A DNA stretch of 64,000 bases, taken from Arenicola marina (Eukaryota; Annelida; Polychaeta; Arenicolidae). Below the pieces are notes generated by a model. It was not told the origin of the DNA, did not search any database, and saw only the letters and a program-made list of their open reading frames with translations. The stretch lies in NCBI GenBank assembly GCA_964019135.1, contig OZ025258.1, forward strand, positions 27,584,186 through 27,648,185, written 5' to 3'. The translations under genes were made by a program, and so were the position numbers. This document shows positions 47,205-59,530 of the stretch, one piece after another (the stretch's first letter is position 1; every line of letters starts with the position of its first letter).

Positions 47205-48775
47205 GCCAGGTACTGACAAGACAAGACAGGTCGGGATGAACCCTTCCTACGCCAGCTTTCGACAGGACAAGACGAGTCAAGCTGTCCTAGAAACAGTTAC
47301 TGACGAGACAGGACAGGTCGGGATGAACCCATCCCATGCCAGCTTCTGACATGACATGACAAGTCAAACTGTGATTCAGACAGTTACTGACAAGACAGGA
47401 CAGGTCGGGATGCCCCCATCCCATACCAGCTTCTGACATAACATGACAAGTCAAACTGTGATTCAGACAGTTACTGACAAGACAGGACAGGAACGGACAA
47501 GTCAAACTGTCCAACAGACAGTTCCTGACGACACAGGACAGGTCGGGATGAACCAATCCCATGCAAGCTTCTGACATAACATGACAAGTCAAACTGTGAT
47601 TCAGACAGTTACTGACAAGACAGGACAGGTCGGGATGAACCCATCCCATGCCAGCTTCTGACATAACATGACAAGTCGAATTGTCCTACAGACAGTTACG
47701 GACGAGACAGTACAGGTCGGAATGAAGCCCTCCTACGCCAGCTTTCGACAGGACAGGACAAGTCAAACTGTCCTACAGACAGCTACTGACGAGACAGGAC
47801 AGATTGGGATGAACCCATCCCATGCCAGCTTCTGAGATAACATGACAAGTCAAACTGTGATTCAGACAGTTACGGACGAGACAGGACATGTCGGGATGAA
47901 CCCATCCCATGCCAGTTTCTGACATAACATGACAAGTCGAACTGTCCTACAAACAGTTACGGACGAGACAGGACAGGTCGGGATGAACCCTTCCCATGCC
48001 AGCTTTTGACGTAACATGACAAGTCAAAATGTGATTCAGACAGTTACGGACGAGACAGGACATGTCGAGATGAACCCATCCCATGCCAGCTTCTGACATA
48101 ACATGACAAGTCGAACTGTCTTACGGACAGTTAGACAGTTACGGACGAGACAGTACAGGTAGGAATGAAACCCTCCCACGCCAGTTTTCGACAGGACAGG
48201 ACAAGTCAAACTGTCCTACAGACAGTTACTGACGAGACAGAACAGGTCGGAAACAACCCATCCCACGCCAGCTTCTGACATAACATGACAAGTCAAACTG
48301 TCATTCAGACAGTTACTGACAAGACAGGATAGGACAGGACAAGTCAAACTGTGACGCAGACAGTTACTGACAAGACAGAACAGTTTGGATGAACCCATCC
48401 CATGCCAGCTTCTGACATAACATGACAAGTCAAACTGTCATTCAGACAGTTACGGACACGACAGGACAGGAGAGGACAAGTCAAACTGTCCTACAGACAG
48501 TTACTGACGAGACAGGACAGGACGGGATGAACCCCTCCCACGCCAACTTTCGACAGGACAGGACAAGTCAAACTGTGATTCAGACAGTTACTGACAAGAC
48601 AGGACAGGTCGGGATGAACCCATCCCATGCCAGCTTCTGACATGACATGACAAGTCAAACTGTCATTCAGACAGTTACTGACAAGACTTAACAGGTCGGG
48701 ATGAACCCATCCCATGCCAGTTTCTGACATGACATGACAAGTCAAGCTGTCATTCAAACAGTTACTTACTTTAGC
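47205..48775. repeat. 87-bp minisatellite, about 18 copies
   Basis: The unit includes CAGTTACTGACAAGACAGGA, CAGGTCGGGATGAACCCATC, CCATGCCAGCTTCTGACATA and ACATGACAAGTCAAACTGTG. Shorter units lack the middle part. Multiples of three give several short open frames on both strands. Confidence 0.93.
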
Positions 48776-50910
48776 TACCACAACGCATTTTCCAGGAGCA
48801 AAATTGATTTTCTTTGGACTATTTTTAGTGACGAAGTTTGATTATTTGACTTCATCTTTCGTCAAACCTCATATTTTCCGAATGGAAACATGCAAAGACA
48901 GTGTTCTATCCAGAACAAGCAAAGATAACTGTGTTACCCTAAAAATTACGGGTCTTTTATTCCCTGTTCACACGGCTTAAAAGTAACATGGGCAAAATCG
49001 AAAATTTACATAACATAGAGGTTCCCTGTTAATAGCCACAGCGCCCTTAATATTACTGGTAGAGACTTCATGTTACTTGTACCACTCTTGTCATGTTCTG
49101 GCCCTATATCATGTTTAAAATAGTATTGCCCATTGTCATTTATCACTTAATATGTACATTAGGCAATAAATGTTCGTAGAAAAAGACATATGTTCCCCTT
49201 TCAGAGGGGTCAAATACGTTCAAATGAGCCAAACAATATCCGGAAAGACATCAAATAGGCAAGAAGGTAACAATGGACGGACATATTGCAACAATATCTT
49301 TAGTATAGCTATGAATAGCAAAGACTCCACTTTCCCGCCCAAAATCAAGGTTTAGGCGGGAAAATTGCATTTTTAGGTTGTACCCTATAGGCAGTTACAT
49401 AGTACGTCTCTTGAGCTTTCTCTTCATATATATATAATACTCAGACGAGCATTATTTCCTATCGAACGGATCGAAAACATGTTTGGTGGAAAACAATTTT
49501 GGTCCATTTTTCATGTCCCAAGGTCAAATCATCTCCGATTTCAATCGATATTGTTCTGATCGATATTGATTCATGCACGGAAATCAATTGGGCATAATTC
49601 TCAATCAAACTCTCTCCAAACGAGGCTTTTATAGTGGCGAACTGACACATTTAATACGCTAGGGGGGTCGAAATCGCCCAAAGCATCAAACAAAACTTAC
49701 ATAGCATAGAGGTCCCCTTTAAATAGCCACAGCGCCCTTAATATATTTGATAGATACTTCATGTTTCGTATATCACTCGTGCCATGATCTGGCCATATCA
49801 ATTGTTTGGGACACTTTTCATGATTGTTGTTTATCACTCATGTAAAGAAATCAATATATGTTCGCCGAAAAAGACATATTTTCCACTTTGCGATAGGCCA
49901 GTTACACCCAAATGGGTCGTAAAACATGCGGAAAGGCGTTAAATATGCAAGAAGGTTATGTCTACTACAATAATCGATAAAAACATTTACACAAATATCT
50001 TTAATATAGCCATAAAGAATCAATACGTTACTTTCGCGCCCAAAATCAAGGTTTGGGCGGGAAAATGAAAATTCTTGAATTTAAATCTTTTCCTCGTACT
50101 GTTGGGTTGTACCTTATAGGCAGTTAGATAGTACGTCTCTTGAGGTTATTTTAATGCATATATAAGACTCAGGCGATCATTATTTCCTATCGAACGGATC
50201 GAAAATATGTGACTGATTTCATAATTTTTGTCCATTTTTCATGTCCCAAGCTCAAATCATGTCCGATTTCAATCGATATTGTTCTGATCGATATTGATTC
50301 ATGCACGGAAATCAATTGGGCATAATTCTCAATCAAACCCTGTCCCAAACGAGGCTTTTATAATGGCGAACTGACACATTTAATAGCCTAGGGAGGGCCA
50401 ACATTGCCGAAAGTATCAAACAAATTCCACCATTTTTGGAAAATAATTCCCATCTGGGTATGACCTTCATCTTCAAGTATGTTAATGACCTTGACCTATT
50501 ACATGACATACTAGAAGGATAACCGCCAAGGTCGATGGCAAGGGTAAGAAACATTGCAAAATATCGTGTTTCATGTATATTGGGACGCCATTTTCTACAT
50601 TTGACAGTGACCTCATTTTGTATAGGATAAGGGCCCAAATACTCACATAAGCCGGTCAAAAAGTATTATTAAACATACTGTGAAATTACTTATCTAGCTG
50701 GGTTGCTTTAGCTACCATAACTCGGTTTCCATAAACAAATTGACTTAGTTTGGATTGTTTTTATGTGTTTTTATGACACAATTTGACTCATTGCCTTTCC
50801 ATCTTTCTTCAAACCTCATATTTTTCGAAAGGGAACATGCAAAGACATTGTTCTATCCAGAAAGTGAAAGATACCCTAAACGATTACGACCTTTTAATCC
50901 CCGGAGGGGG
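48776..50910. repeat. Family C modules, including a tandem pair of about 680 bp
   Basis: ATAGCCACAGCGCCCTTAAT, TTTCCTATCGAACGGATCG, and GATCGATATTGATTCATGCA recur in the same order in 49010-49660 and 49680-50365. They are flanked by related 200-bp modules at 48770-48990 and 50700-50905. No protein is recognised; class unknown. Confidence 0.8.
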
Positions 50911-51160
50911 GGGGGGGGGTACATAAGTGGCTCGGCTGCCAGATGCCCTGATGGCCGCCTGGTGCGCTAGGTTTAAAGACGTGAGAAAGGGTAATTGAAG
51001 CTTGCGGTATTGACATGGCTGTGGTGGGGAGGGCAACGTATGGTAGCGAAAGGGCGGGGGCGGGGGAACGGGTGCGAGCGGGGGGGGGAAAGGCTGGCGG
51101 AGAGTGGGGGGGGGGGGGGAGGGGACGGGGGGGGGGGGCGCGGAGGACGTGGTGGTGCTT
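50911..51160. other. Strongly G-rich block (plus strand)
   Basis: Many runs of five to fourteen G lie between about 51052 and 51141 (plus a G run at 50905-50920), with almost no C in the densest part. It could form G-quadruplexes. The minus-strand proline-rich frame over it is compositional. Confidence 0.8.
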
Positions 51161-52425
51161 AACTAACGGGCTGATAGCGACAGACCACCTGCGGAGAGGT
51201 GGAGTGGCTTGGACTGGATACATTGTGGCTTGGGATCAGACAATTTCCTTAAGTGTAGGCAGCGTACAACCCGAGATCCTTATGAAGGTCTCCTTGTTCT
51301 GTAGCATAACCAGCGGGGTTATTAACGTGCAATGCATGTTATTTCGTTATTAGAGTGTTATTGCCCTACGTATCAGAGCCACTGATACTCATCTCGATCC
51401 GTTGTCGGGGATAGGTTTACGTTTCGGTGATTCACTCTCGCGCCTCGCATAAATAGAGATATCGCAGAAATATATATATTGCCGTCGGTGTCCAATTGAA
51501 GCCGTAAGGGTGAACGCCAAGGCGTGTTTTTCACAATTCAAAAATGCGGTCACAATAGAAACCGAATAGCACATAACTTCGAATAAAGAGACAGCTTTAT
51601 TTAAATTTTTCATGTCTAATTCACTGATGGATTAGCACAGATAACGAACTATTCACTTCCAGAAGAACACGACATTCATTTACATGTAATACTGCAAACT
51701 GAGAACTTACGTTGTGACCGCCAATCGTAACCTGGCCGGGCCAATAATATTTCTAAATGTAGTGGTAAACTACTGGTACACATGAATAAATGATTGTATG
51801 TTACATGATAAGACATGTGTGTGTGATCAAGAGTTGTGATAGAACGCTATCTGAGGCAGCGTGGACCCCCTCCCCCCCCCCCCGGTCGCAAGTTCTGACG
51901 CCCCGCTGCCCCTTTTCAAATTCCTGGATCCGTCCATGGTGGCGGGCAAAGTGGCAAGTAGATTAATGAGCGGTTTGTAAAAAACTTTATTGGGCAGGAT
52001 GTATCTTAAAAGGTTTATCAGGCCATAATGAAATTGGTGGACAGTGGTTTGGGCCGGAACTCAAACAGAATAGGATCACATTTGTACTATTGAAGATTTT
52101 TTATTTGCGTCCCCGGTACCACATATAAATGGGGCTAAATATAGTACAAAGGTGTTCTTATTCTTCAGTTTTTGCTATGGCCGAAACTCCTCACGTTTGT
52201 CTAATTGGTACGTCGCAAATTGATGCATTGTTTTTGGTATCGAATTATCTGTTATTGAGTGCAAATGAAATGTACTTTGACATTCAACCCTTTGGTTTCC
52301 ATTTGTCTACCATACGACAAACATCATCCCACCTCCCTGGCACGTCGAAACTGACACAGTTATGCTATGAAAATGATCACAAGGATGACGCCTGTGTTAT
52401 TCTCGCCGTGGTAGGTTCGCTAACG
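51161..52425. other. Non-coding stretch, nothing recognised
   Basis: A poly-C run lies at about 51874-51886. The 111-codon frame at 52129-52464 runs into a family A copy and shows no recognised domain. Confidence 0.35.
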
Positions 52426-52640
52426 AACTTGACCGAGATATTTCGAATACCTATCGATGACTGAGTAAAATTACAGAACGAAATGTTGCGTTTTGCGACC
52501 TACAGAGCGCGCACAGACAAACAGACAGACAGAGAAACGGAACACACCGACATAAGACGAAAATTGAAAATTTTCGTCTTAAAAAACGGAACACACCGAC
52601 ATAAGACGAAAATTGAAAATTTTCGTCTCAACAAACGAAC
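52426..52640 (-). mobile_element. Dispersed repeat family A, partial minus copy with duplicated palindrome
   Basis: The complement of 52426-52520 matches 55985-56090 (GTAGGTCGCAAAACGCAACA and ATCGATAGGTATTCG). The palindrome GACGAAAATT-GAAAATTTTCGTC occurs twice, about 49 bases apart (52556 and 52605), each preceded by ACACACCGACATAA. Confidence 0.75.
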
Positions 52641-52899
52641 GAAGTGATAGATGCCGAAAAAGAGTTTACTTCATAATTACATGCTGCTTTTTTTGTCCGA
52701 CTTGTTTGTCCGACATAACGCACATGGAAGACCTTTTTCTCTACATGATAGTTTAAGTTAAGAGCAACAGTGGACTTCATGGAATGATTGACAGCCTGCG
52801 TCGGTCTATTCCTGTAAACTGTGAACTAGCTGCCCGCCTGTAGCGTGGTGGCGGGAGGGACGACAATTAGGTTTATGCAGGTATGCGGCAAAAACACTT

Positions 52900-54052
52900 C
52901 TTTTGAAGCGAGAGGGTGAAGACGGAATGGGAGTGCCACGAGAAGGTAAGACGGTGATGCGAGTGCCAGTATAGGATAGGGAGGGGTTTGGAGTCACAGG
53001 GGAGGGTGAGACGGTAATGAGAGTGCAAGTATAGGATAGGGACGGGTTTGGAGTCTCAGAAGAGGGTGAGACGGTAATGGGAGTGCCAGTATAGGATAGG
53101 GAGGGGTTTGAAGTCACAGGAGAGGGTGAGACGGTAATGAGAGTGCCAGTATAGGATAGGGAGGGGTTTGGAGTCACAGGAGAGGGTAAGGCGGTAATGG
53201 GAGTGCCAGTATAGGATAGGGAGGGGTTTGGAGTCCCAGGAGAGGGTAAGACGGTAATGAGAGTGCCAGTATAGGATAGGGAGGGGTTTGGAGTCCCAGG
53301 AGAGGGTGAGACGGTAATGGGAGTGCCAGTATAGGATAGGGAGGGGTTTGGAGTCACAGGAGAGGGTGAGACGGTAATGGGAGTGCCAGTATAGGATAGG
53401 GAGGGGTTTGGAGTCACAGGAGAGGGTGAGACGGTAATGGGAGTGCCAGTATAGGATAGGGAGGGGTTTGGAGTCCCAGGAGAGGGTAAGACGGTAATGA
53501 GAGTGCCAGTATAGGATAGGGAGGGGTTTGGAGTCACAGGATAGGGTAAGACGGTAATGAGAGTGCCAGTATAGGATAGGGAGGGGTTTGGAGTCCCAGG
53601 AGAGGGTAAGACGGTAATGAGAGTGCCAGTATAGGATAGGGAGGGGTTTGGAGTCCCAGGAGAGGGTAAGACGGTAATGAGAGTGCCAGTATAGGATAGG
53701 GAGGGGTTTGGAGTCACAGGAGAGGGTCAGACGGTAACGAGAGTGCCAGTATAGGATAGGATGGGGTTTGGAGTCTCAGGAGAGGGTGAGACGGTAATGG
53801 GAGTGCCAGTATAGGATAGGGAGGGGTTTGGAGTCTCAGGAGAGGGTGAGACGGTAATGAGAGTGCCAGTATAGGATAGGGAGGGGTTTGGAGTCCCAGT
53901 AGAGGGTGAGACGGTAATGGGAGTGTCAGTATAGGATAGGGAGGGGTTTGGAGTCACAGGAGTGGGTGAGACGGTAATGGGAGTGCCAGTATAGGATAGG
54001 GAGGGGTTTGGAGTCACAGGAGAGGGTGAGACGGTGATGAGAGTGCCAGGAA
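52900..54052. repeat. 60-bp minisatellite, about 19 copies
   Basis: Units of exactly 60 bp carry GAGTGCCAGTATAGGATAGG, GAGGGGTTTGGAGTCACAGG and AGAGGGTGAGACGGTAATGG. The plus strand is purine-rich. The 303- and 96-residue minus-strand frames (20-residue repeats) result from the unit length. Confidence 0.97.
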
Positions 54053-54750
54053 GATTGGAAGAAAATGAGTGTCAGAAGCGGAAGATGAAGTCATACAATG
54101 CTAAGAAGGGATAGAGACTGAATGTGATTGCCAACAGAAGGTAAGCACGTTAGTCTTGGTTTATCAGGTGATCAGCTACCGTTCCACCGTTCAGACTAAC
54201 ATAGTTGAGAGTGTTTTACCGTAAGTAGGTCCTCCTTGACGTAGCCTCCGATGCCCGATCCAAGCTATACTTTTTATGAGAGCCTCTGATGTACACTGAT
54301 AATACCGGCGGGTCAACATGTAGGCACTTTGACGTTTGTGTTTTCTGCTAAATTGAACGGTAATGTTGTGGCTATTAACCTCATAATAATTTATCCTAGC
54401 AGGGCAGGGTTGTCACCTTGAACATCAGAACCAAGCGGTTACGTCACTTTTTGTCTAAGACTAGATGTAACATGTGGAAGTTGTGCGATTTCGTCTTCTT
54501 GCCATGAATTTATGAAAGCGCCACGAATCAATGACAATTCAGAAGGTGCCCTGTCTTCAATGTCACATGAGGCAGCGAGATTATAGCGTTACCAGATCGC
54601 CCCCTGTTGGGCGATTGCGATAAGGAGTGGTAATTAACCCCCTAAGCACAAGATCACCGCTGTCAAACAGTGATCAATGGCCCTCAAGAACAGAGATAAG
54701 TGAACATGCTACTCGACATCAAACGCGGGTGCACCGTCAACACAAAACAC
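54053..54750. other. Non-coding spacer
   Basis: No recognisable gene, RNA or repeat. Confidence 0.4.
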
Positions 54751-54754
54751 TCTA

Positions 54755-55925
54755 TTTTTTAAAATGGGAATTATTAACAAGTGGGAATCACGTATGCTGG
54801 AGGTAGTCTGGTTTTCTGGGACCCGGGCCAGGCCCGCCTGTGGATGACTCAGTTGTTTAAATGCCCGAGCTGTGGCCCGGGCCGTATTAATACGCCCCGG
54901 GTCCACGGCGAGGCGGGAGGACTGATCCACTTGTAGGTCTGGACCCCGGGGCGTATTAATACGGCCAGGGCCACAGGCGAGTCAGGGAGACAGATCCACT
55001 GGATGCCCTGGACCCCGGGGCGTATTAATACGGCCCGGGCCACAGGCGAGTCAGGGAGACAGATCCACTGGATGCCCTGGACCCCGGGGCGTATTAATAC
55101 GGCCCGTGGTCCCGGGCCACCACGAGCTGGGTTGGGTTGGATCTATTTCTGAACCCCGGGCCACGTCCGCGCGTTGGAAAGACAAGTGTCGCTAGATACG
55201 TAACGTGGGTCCCGAGATGGTGCTTTTACGGTACATGTCTTCATTAAAACTTCAAATACAATTATTAAAAATGCAGTCGTATTGCGGAATTCTAACACCT
55301 CACTTTTCCCAAATTTTAAACGTAGCCAGATAGGTGGCATTGTTATTGCCTATATTGTGTATGGTGTTAAATTGATGAGCTCCGGCAAGGTTTGAAGGTA
55401 TCGCGATGCGGCTGTATCATCGATCATTATTTTACGGTACGTTGGGTTATACATACGCTATAACTCCTCACACCAACAGCGTGTGCCCATACAGTGATGG
55501 AGTTAATTCTTTGATATTAAAACTAATCCATTTTAGCAGCGCCTGTAACTTAACATTTAATTTCCATAATAAATTCCTCAAAATTCATACAATCTGTACA
55601 CAAATAGTGCAAGTTTAACTACCATCACGTACTCATGGAAAGTTGCTCTCTGTTATAGCAGAGTGTACCCCTAGAAGACCAGTTTCTGGCCGTGTTATAC
55701 ACTTCGCCTATGGAGCCTAACACAGGGAGAATAACACAGACGTCATCCTTGTGATTATCATCAAAACATCATTTGTCAGCTCCGGCGTGCCAGGGAGGTG
55801 TGGTGATATGGTAACCAGATGGTAACCAGAGGTTTGAATGTTAAATTTAATTTCATTTTAACAAGATAACGGACAAATCGAAAGTTGTAGGTACTAGCGA
55901 TAGAGAGAGGGAGGAAATGGTCTGC
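54755..55925. mobile_element. Dispersed element family B, copy 2
   Basis: It matches copy 1 (44845-46405) over most of its length. It has four CGTATTAATACG cassettes instead of three because the cassette with GGGCCACAGGCGAGTCAGGG is duplicated (about 54960 and 55035). It ends directly against a family A copy at 55928. Confidence 0.8.
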
Positions 55926-55927
55926 TT

Positions 55928-56905
55928 GTTAAGACGAAAATTTTCAATTTTGGTCTTATGTCGGTGTGTTCCGTTTTTCTGCCTCTTTGTTTGTCTGTGC
56001 GCGCTCTGTAGGTCGCAAAACGCAACATTTCGTTCTGTAACTTTACCCATCGATAGGTATTCGACATATATCGGTCAAGTTCGTTAGCGGGGTATGTACG
56101 TCAAAGGTCACGGTCACAGGAATTGTTTGTTTGTTCCTTAACCATTGGTAGATAGGACCAAAAAACGGGAAAATCGCTAGAACGTTCGCAGTTTCCATTT
56201 AATCACGCTGCCATATATTTCACGTATTGAGCCCATTAGTGCCTTCTATATCGTCTTGCATGTATGCAAATCACCCAAATAGTTTTCCCGCTAAATATTC
56301 CCAAAGTTTAACATGGGACCCTACGAGAGCATTTTGGCGGGAACAGGGCCTCAATTTTTTCATGAAGGGTATATGTCAGACATACGACACATTGCGTGAG
56401 ACATGACATTAGTATTTGAGCGCACATACTTTATTGAGCATGGTCACGCTTCCAAGGTCAAGGTCATCTCAAGGTCAAGGTTACGAAACATGTTTTTTCC
56501 GCGTAACTTCGTTAATATTTGGTCTAAAGATTCGGGGTTTGTTTCAGAGTATTCTTCAGAGAGATGCGCACACGATATGTGCCCTCAGAATTCATCTCAC
56601 AGTTATAGTTTTCGAGTTATTAGATGATCAATTTTGACATTGCCGAAAGTGCAAAAAAATCGCTGTGACTACATAAATGTAGGTAGGTGACTCATATGTA
56701 GTGGAATATGTACCCATATTACTGACATCATGTATGCCCAATGCCATCAAAATCGAACCAGTAGTTTCGACGCTGGCAAATAATCACACTTTAACATGGC
56801 CAAGCCCATTATAAAGCCTCGATACGCCAACGTCATGAAATGGGTCTTAACATAATCGAATTGGTCCCTTAACTACAATTTTCTTCCTTCCTTCTCATAT
56901 GTATA
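55928..56905 (+). mobile_element. Dispersed repeat family A, plus copy 1
   Basis: It starts TTAAGACGAAAATTTTCAAT and runs through TGTCGGTGTGTTCCGTTTTT, GTCAAAGGTCACGGTCACAG, ACCAAAAAACGGG, TTTCCATTTAATCACGCTGC and CATGGGACCCTACGA to CTTCCTTCTC at about 56898. No frame with recognised features. Confidence 0.78.
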
Positions 56906-58090
56906 TCTGTCTGTGTGTCGGTCTGTGTGGCTGTCCGGCTGTCGCTCTCTGTGTGGCTGTCCGGCTGTCGCTGTCTGTGTGGCTGTCCGGCTGAAGCTGT
57001 CTGTGTGTCGGTCTGTGTGTAGGTGTACCTGTCTGTGTGTGTTGTCTGTCTGTCTGTATGGCTGTCTGTCGCTGTCTGCGTGGCTGTCCGGCTGTCGCTG
57101 TCTGTGTGGCTGTCCGACTGTCGCTGTCTGTGTGGCTGTCCGGCTGTCGCTGTCTGTGTGGCTGTCCGGCTGTCGCTGTCTGTGTGGCTGTCCGGCTGTC
57201 GCTGTCTGTGTGGCTGTCCGGCTGTCGCTGTCTGTGTGGCTGTCCGGCTGTCGCTCTCTGTATGGCTGTCCGGCTGACGCTGTCTGAGTGTCGGTCTGTG
57301 TGTGGGTGTACCTGTCTGTGTGTGTTGTCTGTCTGCCTGTATGGCTGTCTCTCTGTCTGTCGCTGTCTGTGTGGCTGTCCGGCTGTCGCTGTCTGTGTGG
57401 CTGTCCGACTGTCGCTGTCTGTGTGGCTGTCCGGCTGTCGCTGTCTGTGTGGCTGTCCGGCTGTTGCTGTCTGTGTGGCTGTCCGGCTGTCGCTGTCTGT
57501 GTGGCTGTCCGGCTGTCGCTGTCTGTGTGGCTGTCCGGCTGTCGCTGACTGTGTGGCTGTCCGGCTGACGCTGTGGTGTGTGTCGGTCTGTGTGTGGGTG
57601 TACCTGTTTGTGTGTGTTGTCTGTCTGCCTGTATGGCTGTCTCTCTGTCTGTCTTTGTCTGTGTGGCTGTCCGGCTGTCGTTGTCTGTGTGTCGGTCTGT
57701 GTGTGGGTGTACCTGTCTGTGTGTGTTGTCTGTCTGCTGTATGGCTGTCTCTCTGTCTGTCTCTGTCTGTGAGGCTGTCCGGCTGTCGCTGTCTGTGTGG
57801 CTGTCCGGCTGTCGCTGTCTGTGTGGCTCTCCGGCTGTCACTGTCTGTGTGGCTGTCCGGCTGTCGCTGTCTGTGTGGCTGTTAGGCTGTCGCTGTCTGT
57901 GTGGCTGTCCGGCTGACGCTGTCTGTGTGTCGGTCTGTGTGTGGGTGTACTTGTCTGTGTGTGATGTCTGTCTGCCTGTTTGGCTGTCTCTCTGTCTGTG
58001 TCTGTCTGTGTGGCTGTCCGGCTGTCGCTGTCTGTGTGCCGGTCTGCGTGTGGGTGTATCTGTCTGTGTCTGTCTGTATGTCTGTCTCTT
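56905..58090. repeat. 24-bp minisatellite with interspersed CTGTCTGTGTGT blocks
   Basis: The unit is TGTGGCTGTCCGGCTGTCGC plus TGTC. Blocks with TCGGTCTGTGTGTGGGTGTA and TTGTCTGTCTGCCTG return about every 100-290 bases (near 57008, 57290, 57589, 57690 and 57928). The cysteine-rich plus frames and the Q/T/D-rich 322-residue minus frame are by-products. Confidence 0.96.
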
Positions 58091-58935
58091 GGCAATCGTC
58101 AGGCTAAGTTCGTAGATGGGTCATGTAGGTCAAAGGTCAAGGTCACAGGAATTTTTCGAAATTCGCTGAACCATTGAAACATAGGACCAAAAAACGGGGA
58201 AATCGCTATAGCGTTCGTAGTTTCCATTTAATCACGCTGCAAATTATTTCACGTATTGGGCCCATTAGTACCTTCTATATCGTCTTTCATTTGGGCAAAT
58301 CGCCCAGATAGTTGTCCCGCTAAAAATCCCAAAGTTTAACATGGGACCCTACGAAAGCATTTTGGCGGGAAATTGGCCTCTTCAATTGCTCCATGAAGGG
58401 GACATGTCAGACAAACGACACCTTGCGCGAAACATGACATTAGTATTTGGGCGCAATATACTATATTTATCAAGGTCGCGCTTCCAAGGTCAAGGTCACA
58501 TCAAGGTCAAGTAACTTCGTTAATATTTGGTCTAGAGTTTTGCGGTTTGTTTCAGAGTATTTTTCAGAGACAGGCACAAAAGTAATGCCCTCTCAGATTT
58601 TACCTCACATTTATAGTTTTCGAGTTATTGGATGATCAATTTTGACATGGACGAAAGTGCAAAAAAATCGCTGTGACTACATAAATGCAAGTAGATGACT
58701 CATATGTGGTGGAATATATACCCATGTTACTGACATCATGTATGCCAAATGCCATCGAAATCGAACCAGTAGTTTCGACGCTGGCAAATAATCGCACTTT
58801 AACATGGGCAAGCCCATGATACGTCAAATGACGTCAAATGACTGACGGCGTGCCATGCCAACGTCATGAAATGGGCCTTCACATAGTCGAATTGGTCCTA
58901 TAACCCCAATTTCCGTCTTCCTTCTCAAGCTTTGC
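58091..58935 (+). mobile_element. Dispersed repeat family A, plus copy 2
   Basis: It matches 56070-56900 closely in order and spacing (GTCAAAGGTCAAGGTCACAG, ACCAAAAAACGGGG, CATGGGACCCTACGA, TTTTGACATGGACGAAAGTG) and ends at CTTCCTTCTC near 58926. It lacks the TTAAGACG end, which the minisatellite replaces. Confidence 0.82.
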
Positions 58936-59530
58936 TTGTTGAAGTATTATCCAGGGGCGGCTCCAGTGAGCGACCGGGAGTGGGGGGTGTGCTGGTGAGG
59001 TACAAAGAATTTGTGACTGTGCCCCTTGTGTTCACTTCTTCAGAAAGGGGGGGGGGGCACGTACCCTCTGCCCCCCCCCCCCCCCCCCCCGTCTAGATCC
59101 AGATCTATTTTTAATTAAAGAAACGTGAAGAAACAGTACCTTAAGGTGTGATTCCATGTTACCGAAGTGCACAAATATGTTACTTTATATGTTACCGTGC
59201 AAAGTCGCCCCCCCCCCTAGATCTGCCCCAGGGATGGGGGTGCTTCCTGGCTCAGACAGCCTGGATGAGCTGAGGATCAACAGGTCGTGGGTCCACACCT
59301 AGACATTGACATCTGGGGCTACTTTCATCCAATCCCCGCGCACTTTTTTGATGTCAGAAGATCAAACAAGGTATATAGAATACGTGAGCACTATTATTGT
59401 ACGCGCCCGCATTATAATAAAAGCTACAGTCGATTCCCTACTAACGTCGAAGAATTTTAACATTGTTACCGTTGTGCCCCTAGAGAAGCGGGCTTGCCTG
59501 GGGGCATTTGCGCCAACATGCGGACATGAG
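58936..59530. other. Spacer with several G and C runs
   Basis: A run of nine G lies at about 59047-59056, C runs at 59070-59091 and at about 59209-59216. No gene recognised. Confidence 0.4.

Noticed and set aside
52806..54017. Ser/Thr/Pro-rich 20-residue repeat protein on the minus strand (mucin-like)
   Set aside because: The 60-bp unit explains the open frame. A single frameshifted unit breaks it, and no signal peptide or splice structure was found.
56873..57841. Minus-strand Q/T/D/H-rich 322-residue frame and plus-strand Cys-rich frames
   Set aside because: All come from the 24-bp array; several frames are open at once.
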